This document shows positions 45,350 through 54,927 of a stretch of 60,643 nucleotides of DNA, piece after piece. The translations under genes and the position numbers were made by a program. The first letter of the stretch is position 1, and each line of letters starts with the position of its first letter. The DNA lies in assembly GCA_023417065.1 (NCBI GenBank), contig JAEZGH010000227.1:1-60643 (forward strand), given 5' to 3'. A model generated the notes under the pieces. The model was not told the DNA's origin. It was given only the letters and a program-made list of their open reading frames with translations, and ran no database searches. The DNA is from Bacteroidota bacterium. GTDB taxonomy: Bacteria; Bacteroidota; Bacteroidia; Cytophagales; Cyclobacteriaceae.

Positions 45350-45769
45350 TTAGTTCGCTTTCCTGATTATACTCAATATTGTCTCCAGGTCTTTGTCGAC
45401 CCCATTCAGATAATCATCAATCGAATACTGGACGGAAATATCAGGAATGATTCCACGCCCAAAACTCTCGGGCGTGACATTTGTCTGATATCGGGCTACC
45501 GGGATGTTAATCCTAATTTTTGTATTTGGAAGCGTCATCAAAAAAGTATAATTGCTGGTGTTTCCGGCATAACTTCCCCCGGTTTCTTCGCCGACAAAGG
45601 TCGCCCTGTCGTTGAAGTGAGTTAATGCTGCAAAGTCGGACGTCGTCGAAAAACTGCCGCGATTAATGATTACAAATATGTCTCCCATAAATGGTCTCTT
45701 GCTGGGTGCATGCATTTTACTGGCAACATTATTTTTTAGAACGAATGTATACGTGGAGCATTGCGGCAA
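45350..45769 (-). pseudogene. C-terminal fragment of an S41-family peptidase
   Basis: A 139-codon frame carrying the end of a C-terminal-processing-type (S41) serine peptidase. Homologous sequence starts near KRPFMGDIFVIINRG and includes GSFSTTSDFAAL (nucleophile Ser region), VGEETGGSYAGN and a PESFGRGIIPDISV tail. The PDZ and N-terminal parts are missing. Just upstream, in another frame, lies the truncated DUF2235 gene, so a deletion joined the two genes near 45690-45760. The first residues of the frame (before about KRPF) are out-of-frame DUF2235 DNA and not part of the peptidase. Not expected to be functional. Confidence 0.75.
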
Positions 45770-46106
45770 GGACTCTTACCGTATAAGCTCCGCGGCTGAA
45801 ACCATACATACAAATCAAGTCTCCTTCCTCATAATATTCCATCAGGTATCAGTATGCTTCTGACACGTTTTTCTTTAAGCCTACTCCAAAGGCCATCCCC
45901 GCTACTTTACTAAACATTTTCGACCATGGCGTTACCACGTTAGGATCACTCATCGTACCTACACCCGGATCGTAATATGCGACCTGTCTCTGATCGTGGC
46001 GTGTCAGACAGGTGTAAATCTTGACAACGTTCGAATAGGTTTCACCAAGCTGGTTGCCGGTTCCATCGCAACAAATAATAATATTCTTCTTTCTTACTTC
46101 CATCAC
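45729..46106 (-). pseudogene. Truncated DUF2235 alpha/beta hydrolase with an in-frame TGA
   Basis: The gene opens with the DUF2235 signature KNIIICCDGTGNQLGETYS and YYDPGVGT, reaches KKNVSEAY, then meets TGA (45849-45851). The same frame continues YLMEYYEEGDLICMYGFSRG and AYTVRVLAAM, containing the family's nucleophile elbow GFSRGA, before ending at 45729 where sequence switches to the S41 fragment. So there are two lesions: a nonsense codon (Arg or similar to stop) and loss of the C-terminal two-thirds. DUF2235 relatives include type VI secretion phospholipase effectors (Tle1-like). The ATG overlaps the patatin stop by 4 bp, so it was translationally coupled to the hydrolase operon. Confidence 0.82.
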
Positions 46107-47740
46107 GATTGTTTTGGTTTATCCGAACGCTCGGAACTGTTGGTCAGAAAATAGGGATCGTTCATAAACATTGCCCAGTCGCTTCGCAGCTGTGCAGCAA
46201 TTTCAAGCAGCAAACGGTGGTTGTCGTTGGTATTTGAAGGATCAGCCTTTAATTTCTCAACATACTCAAGCAAGTTCCAGCACGTGTTAATTTGACCACT
46301 GGCAATAATCGCCTCAGGCATTCTGTCTTTGATTTCCTTGTCCGTAAACCATAAGGTTGTCCCCATCGACGACGCCCTGGTAACTACCTCAACTATGGCG
46401 GGTGAAGCTTTCAACTCCGGGGTCAACTTTGCCGAATCGAATTTTTGCGCAGTAATCCTGATTCCATCTTTTAGCTCGTATATGGCATTCATGATTACAC
46501 GATTTTTCCAGGATGCGTCCCTGTATAAAACTCTATAGTTCAGACGCCGGATGTGCTTCAAAAAAACTTCATTGATAAGCTTTAAGGTTGAGTTCACGCG
46601 ATTCGCCACGAGGTTATGATATACGCCGAACTCGAGGCGGAGGAGTTTACTTAGTGGCCTCAGAAAAGATTCCGGCACTTCAAATCTTAAAGGTAGTCGT
46701 TTCAGAAACATACCTAGAAAGTAAACCATCGTCGTACATGTTGCAACGACGGCACTTCCTGCCATCAGCCATACATCGCCATTTTGCGAAGCGAAAACGA
46801 TACCCGAGATGGCGGCCGCGAGAAGAATAGTGTTAATTGTCAACACCAATGCCGGTGTCAACGAATTAAAGAACGTGGTGGCCGCCGGTGTGCTCGCCGT
46901 ATACTTCTCCATAAAAGGACTGGCTACGTCGGTGACGATTACTAAGTCCAGGGCACGACCATCGCCAGGCTGATTCCTCCGCATCCGTTCGTCAGCGAGA
47001 AGTATGGACTCGATGCCCTGGTTATCCGCAATGCCCCCATCCATCAGGCCAACAGGATAGTGGGCATTTTCCATCAGCGTCTGAAGACGCGGCGTCGTCT
47101 CTGAGATAAAATCAGATGGAAAATTTATCGGCTCGAATCCACCGGGAAAACAGGAAGACGCAGCAAGCACATCAGCGAGACGAATTTCGGCTGCAGCATT
47201 TTCTGGAACACAGAAATAATTATTGCCGATAATTCCGCGTTCCGGTTCTTGGTCGCCCGGGTTTATAACCTTCTCGCTCCACTGGAAACGAAACTGAAGA
47301 CCATTCGAAAAGTCAGTGCTGTTGAAGCAAATGTGGCGCAAATGAAGATCATCGCGCATAAGTTCGCCGAATCGGGCACTATCAAACAGATACTTGTCGT
47401 ATATGTCCGCGAATGCATTGATAAGACTCAGAATTCTTTTGCCTTGCCAGTGACGTCTGTCCGAAAGTTTTTCAAGAGAAAGACTCACCAGGTCGGTGTT
47501 CGTCATGAAATCATACACTGCCTTATTGAATATTTCGAAATCTTCATTCCGGGCGAGACTTAAGGCATATCTTGCCCCCGTGACTGTGCCCCCCGAAACA
47601 GTTGACAGCACTGCTGCGTAGCTCAGAAGACTCCGATCACCAACACGAATCCGATGGAGATACGACAAAGTTCCCAACGCGAAAGCCGAGGCTCTGAATC
47701 CGCCACCAGAGAATGCCAGCGCTACCTGCAGTGGTTTCAT
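46103..47740 (-). CDS. Patatin-like phospholipase with two membrane spans
   Basis: About 545 residues from ATG 47740; an ATG 24 bp upstream would overlap the preceding gene by 20 bp and adds nothing conserved. Patatin motifs are the oxyanion loop SGGGFRA (residues 11-17), nucleophile Ser49 in STVSGG, and catalytic Asp234 in LMDGGIADNQG. The active-site domain is followed by two hydrophobic helices (about 296-317 and 324-347) and a C-terminal helical part of some 190 residues. The insertion suggests a membrane-attached lipase. Third gene of the four-hydrolase operon: 4 bp after the MBL gene and overlapping the DUF2235 gene. Phospholipid cleavage is expected; trigger and target membrane are unknown. 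Confidence 0.88.
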   Translation of the reverse strand: MKPLQVALAFSGGGFRASAFALGTLSYLHRIRVGDRSLLSYAAVLSTVSGGTVTGARYALSLARNEDFEIFNKAVYDFMTNTDLVSLSLEKLSDRRHWQGKRILSLINAFADIYDKYLFDSARFGELMRDDLHLRHICFNSTDFSNGLQFRFQWSEKVINPGDQEPERGIIGNNYFCVPENAAAEIRLADVLAASSCFPGGFEPINFPSDFISETTPRLQTLMENAHYPVGLMDGGIADNQGIESILLADERMRRNQPGDGRALDLVIVTDVASPFMEKYTASTPAATTFFNSLTPALVLTINTILLAAAISGIVFASQNGDVWLMAGSAVVATCTTMVYFLGMFLKRLPLRFEVPESFLRPLSKLLRLEFGVYHNLVANRVNSTLKLINEVFLKHIRRLNYRVLYRDASWKNRVIMNAIYELKDGIRITAQKFDSAKLTPELKASPAIVEVVTRASSMGTTLWFTDKEIKDRMPEAIIASGQINTCWNLLEYVEKLKADPSNTNDNHRLLLEIAAQLRSDWAMFMNDPYFLTNSSERSDKPKQS

Positions 47741-47744
47741 CGTA

Positions 47745-49184
47745 CTACGAAATAGTGTATTCAATGTAAAGGTCAGTGATATCTACTTTGCCGACTCTCG
47801 ACCATTGGTTGGTCCGTCCCTTTGGTTCACAATTCCTGGCGTAGCCTTCATCCATTCGCAGCACCCGGTTTTCACTTTTTTCTTTCAGTCGATCGAATAG
47901 TTTCGCGGCAGGCATTTTCCAGCCACCCGTCTTGCGAATGTTTGGATCAGTCTTGTCCACAGGAATCATGACAACAAGTTCATTCCCGGTAATCTTTTCA
48001 AAAATCGGCTTCAGCGTGGAATTGTGGCTTCCGTGATGTCCCGCCTTGTAAAAAACAGTCCGCTCAAGGAGGTTGTCCACGCTTGCATTTTTGTCCTTGA
48101 ACTTCACTTTTTCCCATGACAACCAGTTGCCGGTTTGGGCATCAGCTGCGAACAATAAGACTTTTTCACTTTTCACCAGCTCAATTGCCAATGCAAGACT
48201 ACTGTTGTTGGTAAACGTGTCCATGTATAGCGCCAGGCGCGACGCCTGTTCCAGCCAGTCATCATCAATATTTCTCCATGCATTGTCTGGAACGTTGTAG
48301 GATTTCACAACTTCCTTCAGATGATTACTCCATGTTTTAGAAGGCCCTGAGAATCTTTTGTATGTTCTGTTAAAAGGAAAGTCATACTCTTCATTTTCTG
48401 CACCTTTCAATTGGTTAGAAACTGCCTGAAGGAAGTGTTTGGACATTGAATTCATCGCGTGCAGCTTGTGATCATATGATTCGCCTTTGCGAGGATCCTT
48501 TCTGTAGAGCAGCTCCTGGTCGCGCGGAGGACCTAACACGTGAATCTTGATTTCGCTTGCCGGTATCCCCGGGATCACGCGCAGATCTCCCGGGTTCAGG
48601 TAGTCAACGTCATTTTCTCCGATACCTTTTAGAATGCGAATACCTTCCGAAGGAAGTGCGGGCGCTGCAAAGAAACCCAGAAGCTGGTCCACTAACACCT
48701 TTTGTTCGCTCAAATGTTTCAGTGCAGAAGGGCTGGCCCCGCGTGCCGCTCTTTTCCTTGCCAATGCCTTCAACTCCTCCGAACTCTTGTCGAGTGCGGC
48801 ACGGAGCTTTAAATGTTCCTCGCCAATCGTTGTCGCCACTTTGCTGCGCGGGTTATCTAACCACGAAAGCCATACTTGTTCAATTTTCATCTTTTCAAAA
48901 ATGTCTTTCGCATGCACGAAGCCGCTTACGTGGTCATTGTGTTGATGTGTGCCAGCCACAACATGCAATCGCTTACCCTCGGCAAGAACTTTCTTCTGAA
49001 TGTCCATAGCGATAGCGCGCATGCGATCTACCGAATTCTTACCATTTCGAAAAGATCCACAATCTATGAGCAAGTGTCTGATGATTGATTTATGAACGGC
49101 GGTCAGGAGAAAGCAATCGCCAAGTTCCCCGACTCTGTACATTCTTATGCTAATTTTCGTTTCCGATTTTCCTGCTTTTGCCAT
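47745..49184 (-). CDS. Metallo-beta-lactamase-fold hydrolase (ComEC-like)
   Basis: A 479-residue protein without signal peptide. MBL motifs are HLLIDCGS at the first strands, THQHNDHVSGF (HxHxDH, residues 80-85), a later metal-ligand segment LLFAADAQTGNW, and FYKAGHHGSHNS typical of the ComEC/Rec2-type MBL group that acts on nucleic acids or phosphodiesters. A long insertion with coiled-coil character (residues about 120-170) splits the MBL core. It follows the metallopeptidase gene by 12 bp and precedes the patatin gene by 4 bp. Substrate unknown. Confidence 0.85.
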   Translation of the reverse strand: MAKAGKSETKISIRMYRVGELGDCFLLTAVHKSIIRHLLIDCGSFRNGKNSVDRMRAIAMDIQKKVLAEGKRLHVVAGTHQHNDHVSGFVHAKDIFEKMKIEQVWLSWLDNPRSKVATTIGEEHLKLRAALDKSSEELKALARKRAARGASPSALKHLSEQKVLVDQLLGFFAAPALPSEGIRILKGIGENDVDYLNPGDLRVIPGIPASEIKIHVLGPPRDQELLYRKDPRKGESYDHKLHAMNSMSKHFLQAVSNQLKGAENEEYDFPFNRTYKRFSGPSKTWSNHLKEVVKSYNVPDNAWRNIDDDWLEQASRLALYMDTFTNNSSLALAIELVKSEKVLLFAADAQTGNWLSWEKVKFKDKNASVDNLLERTVFYKAGHHGSHNSTLKPIFEKITGNELVVMIPVDKTDPNIRKTGGWKMPAAKLFDRLKEKSENRVLRMDEGYARNCEPKGRTNQWSRVGKVDITDLYIEYTIS

Positions 49185-49196
49185 AGGGTACCGCCA

Positions 49197-51209
49197 TTAA
49201 GAGTGAAAATGGAGTTCCTTGAAACTTAGATCGTATTTGTCGGATTCACCTCTTGCATAGGTTGCGAGCCCTAAGCTGGAATCTTCCTTATTTTGCTGAT
49301 ATTCCATCTGCCTTCCGAAACGGTATTCGCTTCGAATATTCTTGCAGATCACATATTCCAGTTGATCAATAGCGCCAAAGCTTATTATAAGCGTACATCC
49401 ACCGCGAAATTTGATTGTTTCAGTTTCCATTTCGCCGGTCGCAGGATTTTCTACTTCTCTGGGAAATTTCGCTGTTTGCGACAGCACGACAAGCACCTGC
49501 GAAATTTGTTTGCCTTCGCGGCCTATTCGGAATGCAGGCCGGATTTTGTGTACCTCAAGGAGCGGCACGGGCGTGGTGTACGACACAGCATCGTAGGTCA
49601 TTTTTACTGGCTTTGCAGTTAGTCCAAGTTTGGACAAAAACGAATCCCATTCATCGCTTCCACCTTTGATCTTTTTCTTGATGAATTCGCATAATCGTGC
49701 CTGAAGGATATGGCTCTTCACAAAAATTTCTTCTCTCTCCTCCAATTGAGCCAGCTTCAGTACCTCCGGTTTTAGGAATGCCGCTAACTCGGCGAAAAGA
49801 TCGCTCTCCTTGTCGTTGAATACTGGTCTCGACCAGCGAAGACTTTCTGTAGAGAGTGTATTCACTCTGTCCGGAAAAATTCCCCGCGCCCGAAAGGCCT
49901 CGATTAAAGCTACACGATACCCGTTCTCGTCCACAGGTGCTGCATCAATATCGGCAGTGATCAAAGCTTGTAAATAATCACCGAACCGGATATCGCAGGG
50001 CGGACAATAATCCAGGGCACGAATGCAGATATGCAGCAAATGCGCGGCAATAGCGCACGCTTCCGCGGCGAGTCTTTTCACCAAATCCGGACTAATACTT
50101 CCTTTCGGCAGTTCTCCCGTTCCATTGCTAGCAATTCGTATGAGGTCTTGTGTTCTGTGATCATACAATCTCTGGAAAGCGTCGAAAATTGTTGCTACAA
50201 GCAGCGCACCCCGGTCGTGAGGATCGAATGTGTTTTTGTATTCGTTAGGGTCAGGCTCCAACTTTACCCATTGGCCCTTCCTATTCGCTTTCCCTATAGC
50301 GCCGCGCAATGCACCACGCTCATCTTGTAATGCCATACCGAACTGGGTGGCCAGCTCCCCGAGTACGCTATATCTGTCGAGTCGCCCTTGTGTGGTTGCA
50401 AGCTGATGTTCGACAAGCTCTGTAAAGGTGAAGCGTTGAAGCAAGGCTACGATGTCGGAGAACCCTTCGTGAAATGCGCCAACGTCAGCATCAGTATCCT
50501 CGATAAACCGATTGTGTAAAGAGTCGAGTATCGCGTGCGTCGCCTCATGAGCAACGACGTCTGGCGAGAGACAGGTAAAAACAACTCCACCGGGGTGATT
50601 AGCTCCCTGGACTTGATCTTGCGCAGTGAAGTATCCAAACAACAGCGCGACCTTTTCAGGATCATAGTATGCGTTTGAATCCCGGATGGCGTGGGGATGA
50701 ATGCGCAGGCGCCGTACAAATTGAAGTCGTAGACGATTCTCGAGCCCAAGTTTGTCTGCATTTTTGATTTGATGCTTTTCACGATGACGCCAGATGAGCT
50801 TCCTTCCAAGAGCAAATTCAAAATGACGGATCGTCTTCATCACAACTGCGTAAACCATTTGCTGATGAAACAACGGATTACCTTCGCTCGGAGTTAGTCC
50901 CTGTTGTCCAAGAACTAATTTGCTGTCGAGGTCAACAGGTTCATAAAAGCAATTGCTGGCGGGGTCAACATCTATTACCTCCAAATATTCTCCAACGGGT
51001 CCCGGAGTTACGTCTTCCCAGGGTATCTTATAAACGACTTCATTGACCGACATTGTTTGGAGTTGGGTGCTGAATCCCGGGTCAAGCGCATATCCTCTAA
51101 GAAGTCTGTACTCTGGTGTTTCGTTATGGTCTCGTGCAATCCAGGTAGCCTTAGAGTGTTTGGAATAGGACGCAGCACCAGCCGCCTTTGAGGTCTTTTT
51201 GGGAGGCAT
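49197..51209 (-). CDS. M4-like zinc metallopeptidase (thermolysin-type gluzincin)
   Basis: About 670 residues from ATG 51209 (start of PPKKTSKAAG); the frame is open 25 codons further upstream but those are less conserved in character. The zinc site is VVAHEATHAILD (HExxH, His221-Glu222-His225) followed by GAFHEGFSDI (third ligand Glu248, with the ExxxD of M4 peptidases). The surrounding sequence differs from secreted thermolysins and no signal peptide or propeptide is visible, so it probably acts in the cytoplasm. A C-terminal beta-rich domain (about 560-670) follows. First gene of the four-hydrolase operon, with a gap of 277 bp to the SDR gene upstream. Confidence 0.82.
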   Translation of the reverse strand: MPPKKTSKAAGAASYSKHSKATWIARDHNETPEYRLLRGYALDPGFSTQLQTMSVNEVVYKIPWEDVTPGPVGEYLEVIDVDPASNCFYEPVDLDSKLVLGQQGLTPSEGNPLFHQQMVYAVVMKTIRHFEFALGRKLIWRHREKHQIKNADKLGLENRLRLQFVRRLRIHPHAIRDSNAYYDPEKVALLFGYFTAQDQVQGANHPGGVVFTCLSPDVVAHEATHAILDSLHNRFIEDTDADVGAFHEGFSDIVALLQRFTFTELVEHQLATTQGRLDRYSVLGELATQFGMALQDERGALRGAIGKANRKGQWVKLEPDPNEYKNTFDPHDRGALLVATIFDAFQRLYDHRTQDLIRIASNGTGELPKGSISPDLVKRLAAEACAIAAHLLHICIRALDYCPPCDIRFGDYLQALITADIDAAPVDENGYRVALIEAFRARGIFPDRVNTLSTESLRWSRPVFNDKESDLFAELAAFLKPEVLKLAQLEEREEIFVKSHILQARLCEFIKKKIKGGSDEWDSFLSKLGLTAKPVKMTYDAVSYTTPVPLLEVHKIRPAFRIGREGKQISQVLVVLSQTAKFPREVENPATGEMETETIKFRGGCTLIISFGAIDQLEYVICKNIRSEYRFGRQMEYQQNKEDSSLGLATYARGESDKYDLSFKELHFHS

Positions 51210-51486
51210 AGGTCGGGGGTTAATATACAATAGCCTATCCGCATCAAGCCAAGAGTAATATGGATGGCTCAAGCGAATGTACAAAATCCACCAGCAAATT
51301 CAAGTGATCTATGAACCTGATTTCTAAGGTTTTAAAGAAGGCTATAGGATAGAGATGAGAGCGCCTTGAATCACACGAATCGAATGGGATCGATGTCCTT
51401 GACCCAATCCACGTCACCTCATACCCCAACAAAAAAGCTACACCACTTTCGCAGCGTAGCCTTCAAACAAAACGAAACGTAAATTG

Positions 51487-52350
51487 TCAACGCCTCTTCA
51501 TATCCGTAGCGCCCTCCATCGAATGATCGAGGTCGAGTTCGCCTTTTGGTTCTTTGGTAACGGAACGCTTGGCCTGCTTACCCACAGGACCTTTCGACAC
51601 AGTGACGCCACCGTCAACGGGATACATTGCTCCGGTTACATACGAGGCTTCGTCGGAGGCAAGGAACAAGTATACGTTGGCTACTTCTTCAGGTGTTCCG
51701 CGACGGCCCAACGGTGTAGCTGAGGTCATCATTTGCTCGTCTTCTTTTGTCATGGGACCTTTACTCCTGCGCGTCCAGGCTGTGTCGATAGGACCAGGAC
51801 ACACGCAATTGGCTCTAACGCCATACTGCGCCTGCTCCACGGCTACGCCTTTCATAAAGGCATGCATGAAGCCCTTCGTTCCGCCATAAGGCGCGTTCTT
51901 TGCAAGCCCTAACGCTCCTGACTCAGAGCCTGCAAACACAATGCAGCCTTTGGTGTTCTGCAACTCAGGGATTGCATACTTCGTCATCAGAAACGCAGAC
52001 TTGACATTGTTCTTGATCATATACTCAAACGCCTCGGTGGAGTAGTCGCTGATTTCGTTCATCTCCGGAAACGCTCCCGCATTGTTGATCAGGATGTCGA
52101 GCTGACCGTACATTCGCTTTGCAAACGCGATGCATTCTTTCGCATTCTCTTCAACAGCGATATCAGCAGCAAATGCAGCGCCCCTTCCGCCATCCTTGTT
52201 GATTTCATCAACCACTTCATTCACGGGATCCTCCGGGTAGCCATTTACAATGACTACAGCTCCTTCCTTCGCAAACTTCTTACTGATCGCTTCGCCAATA
52301 CCGGTAGCTCCCCCGGTGATAATGGCAACTTTATTTTTTAATCTGTCCAT
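51487..52350 (-). CDS. Short-chain dehydrogenase/reductase
   Basis: A 287-residue Rossmann-fold enzyme. Cofactor motif TGGATGIG (residues 13-20), NNAG, catalytic Ser in AGSESGA and Tyr-Lys in YGGTKG are all present. The Gly-rich motif and an Asn rather than Asp after strand 2 (VNGYPED) leave NADP versus NAD open. The tail of about 35 residues is charged and lysine-rich, beyond the usual SDR end. Substrate unknown; monocistronic by spacing. Confidence 0.92.
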   Translation of the reverse strand: MDRLKNKVAIITGGATGIGEAISKKFAKEGAVVIVNGYPEDPVNEVVDEINKDGGRGAAFAADIAVEENAKECIAFAKRMYGQLDILINNAGAFPEMNEISDYSTEAFEYMIKNNVKSAFLMTKYAIPELQNTKGCIVFAGSESGALGLAKNAPYGGTKGFMHAFMKGVAVEQAQYGVRANCVCPGPIDTAWTRRSKGPMTKEDEQMMTSATPLGRRGTPEEVANVYLFLASDEASYVTGAMYPVDGGVTVSKGPVGKQAKRSVTKEPKGELDLDHSMEGATDMKRR

Positions 52351-52548
52351 AAGTATTCTTTGATCATTTACTGCTCAGGCGTCGCCGTAAACTGTACGCC
52401 TGTTCAATAGCTTAATGAATCAATAGTATACCTGCGTCGATGACCGTTCCGCTGGGTAATTGTGTACGTGCATTGAGGAAGTCTGTGGAGCAGCAGGCCT
52501 CCCGTTGCCTGTTGCCCGCTCCGATTGCCTGTGTCTTCAACCCGAGGG

Positions 52549-54039
52549 CTAATCCGTCTCGTAGATCAATTTATCTTCCCTTCGAAGGAACCGAAAGCTA
52601 CCTTCGCCAACAACATGACCATAATCGTAGGGATAACAATCCTTGTTTACCGATATTTTGAAATCGTATCTGAATTCACCCTCGGAAAATGCTTTCGCAT
52701 CTTCAGGCAACGACACTGCGGCCTGACCTTTAAGAAAAGGTGGCAGCGCCATAGTGCCTGAGCGAATCGGCACAGCCATAGAATCTGATATTACCCATTC
52801 AATCGTCAAATTTTCCAAAAACCGAAATCCGTCCTTTAGCGACATCTTCAAGACTGCCTCCTGTGGGAGATAGTAAAAGGCGAATGGCTGCAACTCATCC
52901 TTCAACTCCAATTGCTCCTCCGGCTGGAGTAAAAACCAATCCTCAACAAATATTTGGAATGCGTTGAAATTCTTCAAAATAGGTCGATCGAATTCAAGAC
53001 GCTTGAATATGCGCAGTGTTTCGGATTCCAAGCCGGTATCGTTCCATAGAATCAATGACGGGTGATCTTTCACATCCACGAAATACTGGAGCAACCCATC
53101 TAGGTCTGGAAACGCGTCACTATTTAAGTCTTGAACAACATATAGCCCATTTGAGTCACACCAATCCAATAATTCTGTCGTTGCAGGTTTTTTCAGCACA
53201 ATGGCATTGAAGTTTGCACATTTCAGTACGCGCAATCTGTCGACCATGGAGAGATCTGATGATGAGTTTAGTGGATCGAATCCAGCTGCTTTTAGCCGTA
53301 TTGAAGATTTATTGAGAATTACCTCCCCCTGACGCACCGCAACGCTTCTGAAACCTATTTTGCCGCTGATATATTCATAGGGCTCTTTTTTTCTATCCAA
53401 GACTTCTATGGTGTAGAAGTAATTCTTAGGGGTCACATGGCTCCAAATAGTTACCTGGTTCCCTTTGCCATAGCCGACTTCATGTTTCACTGTCGACGCA
53501 AATCCCTCTGGGCTCTTATTAAGCGGAACGCGACCAAAATGTTCGTTTAAAACAAAATTGCTCTCCTCGTCTTCAATCAAAAGATTGACCATAAAATCAC
53601 TCATATTCCAGTTAGTGGTATCACCAAAATTTCGCACAACGTATTGAACGCAAAAGCTTGGATACGTTTCGCCAGGGTAGAAACGGGTATACGGATAGCT
53701 CAACGCTACATGCACGGTAGGAATAACGGATGTTACATATCCATTAAGCCTCTCGAAAGAGGGATATGAATAATATATAGGACCACTTTCGGAAAAGAAA
53801 TCAATCCCGCCAGGCTTACCCTGCCGACTTGACTGATACGAGTACAGTATTGTTCGATCCCTTGTGGCTTGGGTCATGATACGTCTATTTTCGTCCGCAA
53901 GTGCCATCGGAAATGCTCCCACATTTATTAGGCTGTCAATAAGCCTATCATCCATCTGATCTTGCCCTGACAATTCAATTGCACCAATGAAGACGATAAA
54001 GCATAACACACTTCGAAATAATACTTCCTCTATTCTCAT
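52549..54039 (-). CDS. GH2-derived secreted protein, probably a pseudoenzyme
   Basis: A 496-residue secreted protein (signal LCFIVFIGAIELSGQ). The order of recognisable segments follows GH2 beta-galactosidases: a jelly roll, an immunoglobulin-like domain (YFYTIEVLDRKKEPYEYISG, KIGFRSVAV), a shortened TIM-barrel piece (RLRVLKCANFNAIV, LDWCDSNGLYVVQDLN, HPSLILWNDTGLES) and a C-terminal beta domain (LTIEWVISDSM). In active GH2 enzymes the WxxGNE acid/base motif is found at the LILW segment; here it reads WNDTGLE. The nucleophile region is missing. I infer loss of catalysis and retention for binding. Confidence 0.65.
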   Translation of the reverse strand: MRIEEVLFRSVLCFIVFIGAIELSGQDQMDDRLIDSLINVGAFPMALADENRRIMTQATRDRTILYSYQSSRQGKPGGIDFFSESGPIYYSYPSFERLNGYVTSVIPTVHVALSYPYTRFYPGETYPSFCVQYVVRNFGDTTNWNMSDFMVNLLIEDEESNFVLNEHFGRVPLNKSPEGFASTVKHEVGYGKGNQVTIWSHVTPKNYFYTIEVLDRKKEPYEYISGKIGFRSVAVRQGEVILNKSSIRLKAAGFDPLNSSSDLSMVDRLRVLKCANFNAIVLKKPATTELLDWCDSNGLYVVQDLNSDAFPDLDGLLQYFVDVKDHPSLILWNDTGLESETLRIFKRLEFDRPILKNFNAFQIFVEDWFLLQPEEQLELKDELQPFAFYYLPQEAVLKMSLKDGFRFLENLTIEWVISDSMAVPIRSGTMALPPFLKGQAAVSLPEDAKAFSEGEFRYDFKISVNKDCYPYDYGHVVGEGSFRFLRREDKLIYETD

Positions 54040-54319
54040 CGTTCCAAATTCATCAGGTTTATTATCCTAATTATCGGCCCCGCCGTTTCGCTAATTCAAG
54101 ACACCGAGGTGCTTCAGATCACGTAGCCGAACCAGGAAACCTTGTATCATCGCGTCCCCAGAATGAAACACCTATCAACAAAGACACCGCGCATCTTCTT
54201 CTCTATGAGCAATCGTGGTGCCCGGATTCTGTGGCGGAAATTCTAACTCAACCAAATCGAAGTTGAGCATAGCATTTTTCTATTATAGATTACTGAGTTA
54301 TACAGAACTAATATTGCCA

Positions 54320-54817
54320 TCAGACGGTGGTCGCGTCCAATGCCTCACCGAATATCTTCATGATGTAGAAAATGAAAAGTGCTTCGCGTTCACTCGTAAC
54401 AAGCAGATTAAATTGATTATTGAGAGCAAAGTGGGTGTAATTGAGTATTTCTTTCTGTGGGTATTGTTCTACGAACTTTCCAAAAGCTTTGCCGTCAAAC
54501 GTATGATTTGGGTTGTGAAGATACTTCTTCATCTCTGCTGTCTTTGAAACCAAAGTCAACATCTCATCGAAATCAATTTTTCTAAACTTCACATTCTGTG
54601 ATACAAATGCCGTATAGAAAATACACATTAGTTGAATAGTCACCTCCTTGGTCATCTCATTCGAGACGGATTTGTCAATGTACCTCAGAAATTCCATGAG
54701 CGCTGGCTGATCAGAAAACATCTCATCGATCACTTTATTTTTATAAAGCTGATCCGACGTCAGGAACCTTCGGGCTGCAGCGTTTACGGAGTCTTTTGCT
54801 AAAATTTTGTTTCCCAT
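54320..54817 (-). CDS. Hypothetical helical protein
   Basis: A 165-residue mostly helical protein with no signal peptide or membrane span. No motif recognised. Small downstream companion of the 411-residue unknown gene (110 bp apart, same strand); the pair might be an operon. Rich in aromatic and charged residues (FVEQYPQKEILNYTHFALNN), as in soluble structural proteins. Confidence 0.6.
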   Translation of the reverse strand: MGNKILAKDSVNAAARRFLTSDQLYKNKVIDEMFSDQPALMEFLRYIDKSVSNEMTKEVTIQLMCIFYTAFVSQNVKFRKIDFDEMLTLVSKTAEMKKYLHNPNHTFDGKAFGKFVEQYPQKEILNYTHFALNNQFNLLVTSEREALFIFYIMKIFGEALDATTV

Positions 54818-54927
54818 TTTTATATAGTAAGTCAGTTAGATTTCCGTTTTTCAATCGGGAATTTTGACCCTCGATTTCATTCACGCCACGAATCCTTCCC
54901 ATTGGAGATAGTTCCAAGGGACTTGCC

